From positions 1,625,666-1,646,410 of the forward strand of contig BLXT01006250.1 in NCBI GenBank assembly GCA_019648995.1: 20,745 nucleotides of DNA, written 5' to 3'. Origin of the DNA: Plakobranchus ocellatus. Lineage: Eukaryota; Mollusca; Gastropoda; Plakobranchidae. The notes beneath the pieces were generated by a model that was not told the origin of the DNA, made no database searches, and saw only the letters and a program-made list of their open reading frames with translations. Shown here one piece after another: positions 1-9,100 of this stretch. Both the position numbers and the translations under genes were made by a program. How positions within the stretch are numbered: position 1 is the first letter of the stretch; the number at the start of each line of letters is the position of its first letter.

Positions 1-359
1 TGTGAGTTTCAAATTTATCTGATCAAAACTCTTTGAGTTATGCCCCTTTTCCTGTTTCTTTTCGGACATCCCTCGTATATATAGTTGAATTAAATGCAGA
101 AATTTATAAACTAGTACATTAATTTTTCCACTCTTAAATATGGAACAAAAACTAATTAAGTGGATTGGACTGGGCAATTGCATAGTTTCTCCAACACACA
201 TTAAAAAAATTACAGAGAAAAAACCAACTTAAAGGACACTAAGACATGGTTGTTTTTTTTTAATCTGCTGAAGATGAGCACGCCATACTCATACTGCCTA
301 GGCCTATCTGTGTGGTTTATTTCTAGATTGTCCACCTTTCCTATGTTTTCTCATCATCA
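1..359. other. intergenic sequence downstream of a LINE remnant
   Basis: AT-rich sequence with short open frames only. On the minus strand it lies beyond the 3' end of the LINE remnant, so it is probably the flank into which that element inserted. No coding signal or RNA gene was seen. Confidence 0.5.
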
Positions 360-515
360 TCAGGTACCTTGTCTGGAACAGACATTGGCAATCATGTTCC
401 GCCACTCAAACCTATCCTCAGTTAAAACCTTATAGAGTTGTTCTTGCTACCCTTGCCTATTGCCCATGACTTGTCAATAAAAGTTATTCTTTGTCTACCT
501 CTACTGAATTGCCTT
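360..515 (-). pseudogene. 3' end of a non-LTR retrotransposon (LINE) ORF, broken
   Basis: Read on the minus strand, two blocks in different frames match the usual C-terminal tail of LINE endonuclease/reverse-transcriptase proteins. The first is GRQRITFIDKSWAIGKG. The second is LTEDRFEWRNMIANVCSRQG, then Thr and a stop codon at 360-362. The pattern R-Q-R-x-T-x-x-D, then E-D-R-x-E-W-R-x-x-V/I-A, is what one sees just before the stop in such elements. A frameshift lies between the blocks (about 440-455). The stop codon is the first unit of a short (TGA)4 run at 351-362, like the microsatellite tails of several LINE clades. Upstream domains are not visible, so this is either a 5'-truncated insertion or decay. 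The clade cannot be fixed from this tail alone. Confidence 0.7.
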
Positions 516-1052
516 GAATTTGTTTTCTAAAGGTTTCAAAATCTAGGTTTGTTCACTCCATTTCATCTCAAGCATCTCTAACATGTACCGGTATTATGTG
601 GTGTACTGTTATTGTTTTGGTTATTTGGTGTAATTGCCTTTTTGTGCCAGATTGTTTTATTTTCATTAAAAAAAAAATTTTTTTTTTAAAACAATAAAAC
701 GAATTTCAGCAGAGACCAAGCCACTTCGAATAGTTGCCCGGTAAAGGCCATTTAGGTGTTACTATCACTCAGATAAAAAAAACAAAAAAAAAAAACGGAT
801 AAATGAAAAATTAACAGCGATGCAATTTTTACAATTTAATTGCACCAATTGGTTAATACAAGGGCAGGCTGATAATTAAGTTCCGTTTGCTAATAACTCA
901 GTCGATTTTCGTCACATCGACCTAAAATTTCATACATATACTCTCAAACCATTTTTCTAGGCTTAACTAGAACAAGTCTGTGTGATGTCATTTGTACTCA
1001 TCATAATGCAGTGATGCGAGACACGAGATGGGGTAGCCATGTTTATGAAATA
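516..1052. other. intergenic, no gene seen
   Basis: AT-rich with poly-A and poly-T runs (near 666-690 and 775-796). No exon-like or RNA-like structure was recognised. The first part could be more decayed LINE sequence, but no motif supports that. Confidence 0.4.
666..689. repeat. A10T10 perfect palindrome
   Basis: Ten A followed by ten T, flanked by TT on the left and AA on the right, give a 24-bp perfect inverted repeat with no spacer. It can form a cruciform and is a rigid A-tract. It could be where two oligo-A tails met head to head. Confidence 0.8.
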
Positions 1053-1167
1053 ATGGCGACGCCAATGACCTTCTTATCAAACAGCGCTCTGTTATTGAGT
1101 TTTTGGCAGCTGAGGGATGTTCTGCTGCAAATATTCATGCAAGATTTTTAACTGTAAACAGAAAAGA
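1053..1167 (+). pseudogene. mariner-type transposase N-terminal helix-turn-helix fragment
   Basis: An ATG at 1053 begins MATPMTFLSN. After a frameshift the sequence from 1079 reads KQRSVIEFLAAEGCSAANIH, continuing ARFLTV. This resembles the HTH_48 domain at the N-terminus of mariner/Mos1-like transposases: Q-R-x-V-I-E-F-L, then E-G, then an I-H-x-R helix. That domain binds the element's terminal inverted repeats. The second helix-turn-helix and the DDD catalytic domain are not visible in the next kilobase, so only the 5' end of the reading frame survives. Frameshift and truncation mark it as dead. Recognition is by eye; the family name is fairly secure, the subfamily is not. Confidence 0.6.
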
Positions 1168-2190
1168 AATGAGTTTAAAAATTTGAGAAGATTAACATGA
1201 TGAAATGGAACAGATTTCAACCCTTTTGATCGCTTTTAAAACACCTTTGATCCCATATTGTTGAAGATTAATGGTAAAACTAGTGCGATGACAAGATAGT
1301 GAACTGAGTAACCATCGGGATTGACACTGGGGTCAAATAGTGTGATTTGGGGTCACGACAGACTTTATTGTATCCGGTCTTTAATCAAATAAGTGAGATG
1401 TGAAATGAAAGGTGAGAACTTTACTCACATGGTCTGATTCCAAGATAGAATTTGTAATTTTTTTTGTGCCCATTTCGAAATTGCACTCAAACTTAGAACG
1501 AGGAGAAAAATGAGTTAAGATTTTAAGCCCCAAAATGGTGCACTTAACATCTGAAATACTGTTACCAGTAGCTCTCACATTGCTTCTTAGGTAGCCTACA
1601 CATTGCCAATGAAATTGATCGTATCAGTCTCTTTGAAATTTATTTCTCATTGCCAAACATCTCTAGAGAAGACTGTTCTTATCAATCTCTTAGAAATGTA
1701 AAGTGAGCCTGCCTAGCATTTTAACCATTCACAATTCTGGACAAGAGCAAAATGGAGTTTTTTATCCTTTTTAAAACTGCATTTTTACAGACAAAATTTC
1801 AATTTTTTTTTTTCACAATTTTTTTCCTCATGTATTTTATTCTTTTCTTTCATTGGGCAATATTCAGTCATACATTTCTACACCTCTCAAAACTTCTTAC
1901 ACAGACACCTGGGTGTGATAAGAATTACGTCACATCTAAGATAGTCAGCGAGAGTGAATCTTATTGCTGGACTTGTACTTGTCAATGTCAGTGCTGAACA
2001 AAATAGGAGGACATATGCAGCAGTAGCAAAATTTCTTATTGGAATTTAATTAAGAGTAAAATTGTACTTCAATATGAAAGGATTGAAATAAATAGAGTTA
2101 GCAACGAGGAATAGCGAGGTCCTTCAAATTCCAATCCTGATAAACTAGTGATAACTCTCTGAAATTCCTAATTTGAGCATTCCCTCAGTA
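1168..2190. other. intergenic region downstream of GPATCH4
   Basis: AT-rich (T-rich around 1750-1860). Short open frames lack family resemblance or exon boundaries. It separates the 3' end of GPATCH4 from the two transposon relics. No RNA gene was seen. Confidence 0.45.
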
Positions 2191-2199
2191 GCCCATCTC

Positions 2200-2646
2200 A
2201 TCTTTTCTACTTCTAATTTATTGAATTAGCTTAGACATAATTAAAACATTGATTGCATTGAGACAAGGCCAAATGAGTGACAGTTAACACTTTAAACATC
2301 TCTGTAAGCTTTGCAATAGTGAAAACTGAACAGAGCATGTTGATTCTGTGTTCAACGGTTTAAAAAAAAAGGTTTTATCGTAATTGTTAATCAGACCAAA
2401 AAAAAAAAATATATAAATTTTTTTTCCAATCTTGCCTTCAAAAGCATTACTGGCATTACCAAACTCATAGTTAGTCCCTAGCAAATAAAACAAACAGCAA
2501 CAACAACAAAACAGTAAAAACTTAACAAGAATGAGGATAACAATTAAAATCAAGAGTTTCAACATTTCCATTCATTTTCTAGATATGTACATCATAACAT
2601 GCGGTGTGAAATAAAATAATGCCCTTACCATATAATTATATCATAA
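2200..2646 (-). other. GPATCH4: predicted GPATCH4 3' UTR
   Basis: Runs from the stop codon to the first candidate polyadenylation signal. AT-rich, with a U-rich/A-rich near-palindrome at about 2399-2427. The downstream limit is inferred from the AATAAA only. Confidence 0.45.
2217..2222 (-). terminator. candidate polyadenylation signal AATAAA for GPATCH4
   Basis: TTTATT on the plus strand is AATAAA on the gene's strand. It is the first canonical AATAAA after the stop codon; no AATAAA or ATTAAA lies between 2646 and 2223. It predicts cleavage near 2190-2207 and a 3' UTR of about 440-460 nt. The downstream GU-rich element is weak, so the real site could use a variant signal. Confidence 0.5.
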
Positions 2647-3139
2647 TCAATCTCGATTTTTCTTCCTTTTCTTCTTCTTCTTTTTCATACTGCTTTCACT
2701 CTCACACACATCATCAAACGGCTCTTGAATCTTTCTTTTTTTCATATTGGTCACAGTCTCACCACCGCAATCTTTATCATTTTCTGTGCTTTCAACTTTT
2801 TCACTTACAGACTCGGTCTCACAAACATTCTTTTCCTCTTTGCTTTTCTTTTTCTTCTTATGTTTTTTACTTTTAGATGGCATTTCCTCTATTTCACTTT
2901 GAGAGAACTCTTCCATTTTTCTTTTGGATATATCTTTAGTCTCTTCAAACCTTAATTCACCATTTTCTTTCTTTTTTTTCTTCTTCTTTTTCTTTGCAGG
3001 GTTTAACAAAGAATTGTCGTCCACAGAGTCTGATATGTTGTCATTCAAGTCGCTGGCCTTTGATTTCTCTTCAAACTGAGTTTCTTGATGTGTAACTCTT
3101 TTGATTTTCCCCTCCATTTTTATTCCAAACCTTGCCGCC
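2647..3139 (-). CDS. GPATCH4: GPATCH4 coding exon 7 (last), with stop
   Basis: The acceptor is TTTTCTTCAG before 3139. The first base completes AAG (Lys151), and the exon then reads AARFGIKMEGKIKRV, a block conserved in GPATCH4. It encodes residues 152-314: acidic stretches alternating with nine or fewer consecutive lysines, ending KKKKKKRKKNRD and TGA at 2647-2649. The poly-Lys codons are nearly all AAA/AAG, which makes this a slippage-prone purine tract at DNA level. Confidence 0.92.
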
Positions 3140-6100
3140 CTGAAGAAAAGTATAACCAAGTTCATTCACAATGAAAAGAACTGACATTACATAGGCTTAC
3201 TGAACTTTAATTTCTACTGGCAAGTGACAAAATAAAATTGTGCCCTAGGCATCAATCTTTCCTCAGATCAAAGTAAAACTACATACATTAATTTGTATAA
3301 TCTTTTCATTGTCCAAACATCTCCCTGGAAGATTTGTTCCCACCTGATTGCTATCGATATTAATTAAATGTGCTAAATGCATTGTTCTCGAAGACAGATA
3401 AGAAATAAAAGCTAAGTCATACCATACATATTCATACATACAAAAGGATTTTCACTTGACCATGCTAAAGAATTAAAATTAAAAAGATACACCCATGGAA
3501 ATAATATGAAGAATTGTGAATTCAAAATGTTTGATTTAAAAATTATGAATGGTTAGATTCATAATTGTAACAAAGAACTTATTGCCATTATAAAATTTAT
3601 AATGAAAAAAATAAAGGTTTGTAAATGTAATAGACAAATGCCTATGACCGTTTCTTTGTGCAAACATTATGCCATTTTTCAAGTTCGATTCCTCAAATTT
3701 TAATTTGCCGCCAGCACCCCCAAAAACATGCTGAAAATATTGAAAAAGTGTAAATGTTTTAATAAATTTTATACTTGTTGTAGCCAAAAATAAAATAAAT
3801 CAAGTAAAGTTTTGCATACTCACTTGTGGCCTGTAGCTCCTCCACAAAATTTGTGAATGTCATCCAAAGTAGGAATACTGGAAAAAAAAATATAAAAATT
3901 ATGTAGTGATACTTTCTACTTCCCCTTTCATTTCATTTGATAACCATGCATTGTATTATGTTTTTGAAAGTTGACCTGTTTAAAAAAACCCCATACAATT
4001 CATGAAAATTTTATGCATGCAAAAATTCCATTGAATTTAGAATACAAGACAACTTAGGTTATCAATCAAATATAAATTCATCATATATATATTTGTATAT
4101 TTTATATTATCGATTACCCTATCTCTAAAAAAAGGACACCAACAAATTTCCCCATTTCACAATGCATATTTGAGATCATGCTGCCTCACTATATTTAATC
4201 TTGTAATCATCCTCTGCCCTTCTCCATGAACTTCTTGGGATGCCCCTCTATCTGTAGTTTTGTGGATTTCAAGGGCAATAAATGGCAGTTGATACTTGTT
4301 CGCTCAGAGCACATATACCAAACATCTGAATGTCCCTTTGAAATCTCTTACACAAAACAATTTTAATTCTTGCCTTAAAAGCTTTTTTCTTGGTGATGCT
4401 CTCTTTCCACCTGATTTCTAAGATTTGAAAAAGACATCTTTTAAAACCTATAATTGTGTCCTCTTTCTGTTTGATGGTCTTCTATGCCTTATGAGTAAGT
4501 AACTCGGTAAAATTGATCTCACATTTGATCTGTTCTACCTCAATACAGGCTGTGGGCCAACAAGCGTATGAAACCATCTATTACCTGACATTATTGCTCT
4601 CTTCTTTTTCATCTTCACTACTTGAATCAGCATTGATATTTTTCTCTTCCACACCATTTGTAAGAACAGTACTCTGCAGATATTAAAACAAATGTATTTG
4701 TAAGAAACAAATGATACCCCTAAAAAAAACCCACATAAAGTATATAATTAATTAGGCTTCCATATCCACTAATTAACTGTATCACGTGCTACAGTTTTAA
4801 CTGGATCACCTGCTATCATCAGCAAACAATTGCGTCAGAATGTGTAAAAAAACACACCAGTTCTATCACATTATTCAAACTTCTAAATTAGTAAAGTTGA
4901 TGATAAAGCTCAGTTTTGCCTAATGAGTAAGAAATGAGATTGCTTTAAAATTATTCTCTTTGCAATGGAAAAAAAATTTTGCCTGCAAACATGCCTATTA
5001 CTTTTCATTGAACTTACCTGTACAAATCCATTATAAAATTTCTTTCTTTGTTCTTCCTTTTTGGTCTTTGCCTTCTCTTCTTTGCTTTTTGCTTGTTTAG
5101 AAATACCCTAAAGTGAAAAAAAATATGGTTTGATTTGATAAACTGACTCTGAGGACAAACAAAAGGATCATTCAAAATTTATGCAGCATAAGTCTGATAT
5201 TTTGACATGTAACATTCCAGAGTTTTGAAGTTTATTTAGGAATAATACTATCTAACGAAAAAGTTAACACATGTATTTTGAAAAAAAACACTTAGGAATA
5301 AGATCTAGTGTTCCTGCAGATTTTGGATGATATCTGCACAGAAAAAACTGCTGATAAGACTAGAAACTTTGGAATGAAACAAGGCTTAGAAATCCTCAAA
5401 TTGTCTCAGTTGTCTTTGTCTTATGGCAACCAAAACAATTCTTGGATTACTAGGCCTCATATGTAATGGTAGCAATAACAGCTCCATAAGATAGTGACGA
5501 AGAGATTTGAGAGAAGAGCATGATTGCTATGTCTATTCATGGGTGGATGCTAGATGTGGGTCAATGTTTGTGCTGCGCTGCTTAGCACCATCTGTTGGGT
5601 ACGTTTCACATTATTAAACCACAAAACCACTTTGCTTACAACTGGCTCCTGCCTAACTCTCCCCCCACAGCCAAAGCAAACCAAGGGCCACAAGCTATAT
5701 TTTTACAAAGAGTCTAACTTTCTTAATTTTATTCTTGTCTTGTGCAAAAGAAAACAAAATGACAAGAATACAATTTTTTTAAACTACCATGAGACTCAGT
5801 GAAGCTATCAATAAAAGAAAAATGAAGACAAGCATGTCTATGCACTGCTTTTTCAAGTCAATTGTGTTAAAGATTTAGGAGAGAAGAAGTTTAAACAAAA
5901 AATAATAACCCATCAAAATATTGCATTCATGATGCAAAGAGCCATACACTATAGCATTTGAAACCCCTGAACAAAAACTTCATGACATAAAGAGATGAAG
6001 AGTTATTTGTGAATTTAACTTCTAAAATAATCTAAGATAATATTCAGTAATACACAATGAGAACAATAAGATTTACCAACTCCAAATAAGAAAATAAAAT

Positions 6101-9100
6101 TGATCGATGGTGTATTAGCATCAGAAACTCTAACTCAAGTCACTGCCTTAAGTTGAAAATCCCTCTACTGCATTACTGATTTGACCTCGGGGAATAAAAA
6201 GGTGATCTTTAAATATTTCAACAAATTAAACCAGTGATCATATACATATACTGCATGTGTTGCAGAATAACCAAATTACTACAAAAAAAAAATAAAGTTT
6301 AAGGCAAGAGGAAAAATAAGTACAAGGGTTATTTGACACCAAAATTAGTATGACATTATAACTTTACATGTAACACCATTTTTAAAAAAAGAACGTACCT
6401 CGTCTTTGTTGCCTATCTTTTGTGCAGCCTCATTGAAAACCCTGAGCCACCAATGGTCTGTGAATTCTTTTCCTGGGTCATGACCAACCTGTAGATTAGC
6501 AATGCTACAATGTATCATGGTAGACAAAAAAATAATCTTCTAAATCTCAAACACGGCCTCTGTCATGAGAAATTTCATGGAGTAATGGTGTGTGTAGGTA
6601 TTATAAGCTATAACTGACAGACTTCAATGATTTGAATAAAAAATAGAGTGAACAAAGCTTCTCTCTTCATTTATTAAAAAATGGATATCTTTAGTCTATC
6701 CATCAATGCATTTATGTAGGATTTTTTTTTTCTTTTTTTTTTGGTGCTTTTCAATGTTTTCAACAGCATTTATTATCTCTCCTATAACCACAATGTGAAC
6801 ATGTATGAAGAATTCTAGAAATTTATGTAACTTAAAGATGAAAAAGAAGTAATCAGTTAAAAAGTTTTTCATAGTCATCTTTCAAAAGTTTCATTATTTC
6901 AAAATTTGGATAAAAGTAAAGATTGGCACAGCTTAAAATCAAGTGAATACCAATTAATGCGACCATCCTTCATTGTCTCTGTCTTACTTCTCAGCCCTTT
7001 CAGTGACAAAACTGATCGGTTGGCACTTCTCTCATCTTTGTTGATCTTGCTACAATCTAGTTTCATGGTTTGTATCATTGAAGCTTTTTTCTTAATCTTT
7101 TTCCTTTGATTTTTTTATTCCAAATATACTTTGCAGGTAGTATTTGATGTGGCTTTTGTACAAAAGATAACTTTTATTTCCAGATGGATTTTCTATTCAC
7201 TGTTTGATCCAGCTCTTTTCAAGTTTTGTAGAAAAAATGTTTTATTTATTTTTATTTTATTGACATTATTTTTGACATTTAATAATTCAATGACTAGATC
7301 TTTTTTAAACAGCTACAGGATCCTAATTTTTGAATTAATATTTATCCTCTTCCTTACTATCTTTATTTTGACAGTTCTGAACCAATTTTAAAAACTATGA
7401 TTAGCAATACTAAAACAAATTAAGTATCGATAATGCATTTCATTTGCTACATTCAACATTTCCCACTTTTTTCCCCCAGAAAATCCATTTTCCTTGGCTA
7501 TATTTATATAATTCAATGAATAACTAGTCACTTCAGAATCTGTTGCAGCTTTTTTGTATTAAAAGATCAGTGAAGAAAAAGAGAAAAACAATTAAACAGG
7601 AAAATATTTCATATTCGAATATACATACCCCAGCTTTATCCATCTTCAAAGAAACTTTAATAGGTTCAGATCGGCCATCTTCCTCTTTTCCCAAACCAGA
7701 GCCTTCCAACAACAACAACAAAATTAGTAAAATTGACAAAAAGAAAAATATATTTAAAAAGTAAATTCTACATTCCTCAATAATAGTTAATTCTATGATG
7801 TGTAAAAATACTAATGTCCAAAAGATCACACTTGCCTTTACTTTCTTTTTTATTTATTCTTTAAAATACATTTATTGTATCAAGTCATTCTCTTGTTTGG
7901 ATGGATGTTTATTTTCATTTTTTTAAAAACGTTTCCATCTGATTTTTTTCCCTTTATAAAAAAAAATGTATATACAGCCTACCAGTCTTTAGAAACTTAA
8001 AATTTTTATGAACATTTATGATTCTGAGACACTTAAGCAATTTTATGTTTATTGCACTATCTTAAGGTAGTCTTCAACTAAAAGCACATTGGGCTGTAAA
8101 ATCACTTCTGGTGATAAGATCTAGATCTAGTGCATCAAAAATTAGTTTTATTGCACCAGATCATTCTCTTCCTAGTCCTACTAATTTTGCTGCTTCTGAT
8201 TTTAAATTTGTGTTGTTCTTTGAGCACCCCAATTGTCTAAGATTGCGAAAAGTTCAGCTAATAAATAATTTGTCCAATGAAAGTCCATATTCAATACATT
8301 TTCTGACTGCTCCTCTTTTTTCAAAACTGATTGACCATTCAAGTTACTTCTTATACTGTTGGCTCTGCCCTCACAGCTATTTGAAGTAGTTTTGAAATCT
8401 ATTCAGAACTCCATGCGCACTCTATGGCTCTTAATTTTGAGGGGCTGGGATAATTTTTTTGTAAGCAGTATGTTTGGATTTATAAGATTTCAAAGGTCGT
8501 GGCCTGGACATAATCGCAACTTCTAGTTATTTATGGCCTGGATCTAGGCCTAATTGATGATGATACAACTGATGGTAATACCGCAGTGTTAGGGTCCGTA
8601 GACCTGAACTCTCGGATGATAATATGACTTCCAGTAGCCAGATTTTCAAGTCATCCAATGCATTTCTGTTCCGGTACAGGTTGAATAAGAACAAAAAGGG
8701 AAAATGTTTTTGAATAATGGAATATATGTTTTGAAAGTTTTGTCATTTTTATTATGTTTATCTGTTTCTTTTATTACTTAATTAATAGGTTTGTATTGTT
8801 TTACTTTTGAGGGTGTGTAAGACTCAAGAGGGTGGGATGGGTGAGAGTCATATTTTTAGCTGTTTTAATATTCGTAGTAGAAGTAATGAAGCAGTAGTCG
8901 TAGTAGTAACATAATTTTTTAACACTTTTCTTCCACATCCCCTTTTTATAGTTTCCCTTCAGTCCACATGCTCCAAGGCAGGGTTCAGAAAAAAAGAGGG
9001 TGTGTTACAAAAAAAATTATTTCTCTGCTTGTGCTTGACCTTACAGTGTGATATTTACAGGACAGTTAGGAAAATGAACAAGTTTTTGTATGATATCTTT

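Noticed and set aside
2619-2955. Plus-strand reading frames opposite the last GPATCH4 exon
   Set aside because: They are antisense shadows of the lysine-rich coding exon, with Phe/Ser-rich composition from TTT/TTC complements.
4200-4560. Less AT-rich intron 5 stretch suspected of being an old LINE
   Set aside because: Neither strand gave a reverse-transcriptase or endonuclease motif.
6906-7391. Hydrophobic plus-strand frames inside GPATCH4 intron 2 that look like membrane proteins
   Set aside because: They come from T-rich DNA. No family features, splice context or codon bias support them.
8111-8389. 92-codon open frame in intron 1
   Set aside because: No recognisable similarity or domain; its length is within chance for this composition. 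A transposon fragment cannot be excluded.
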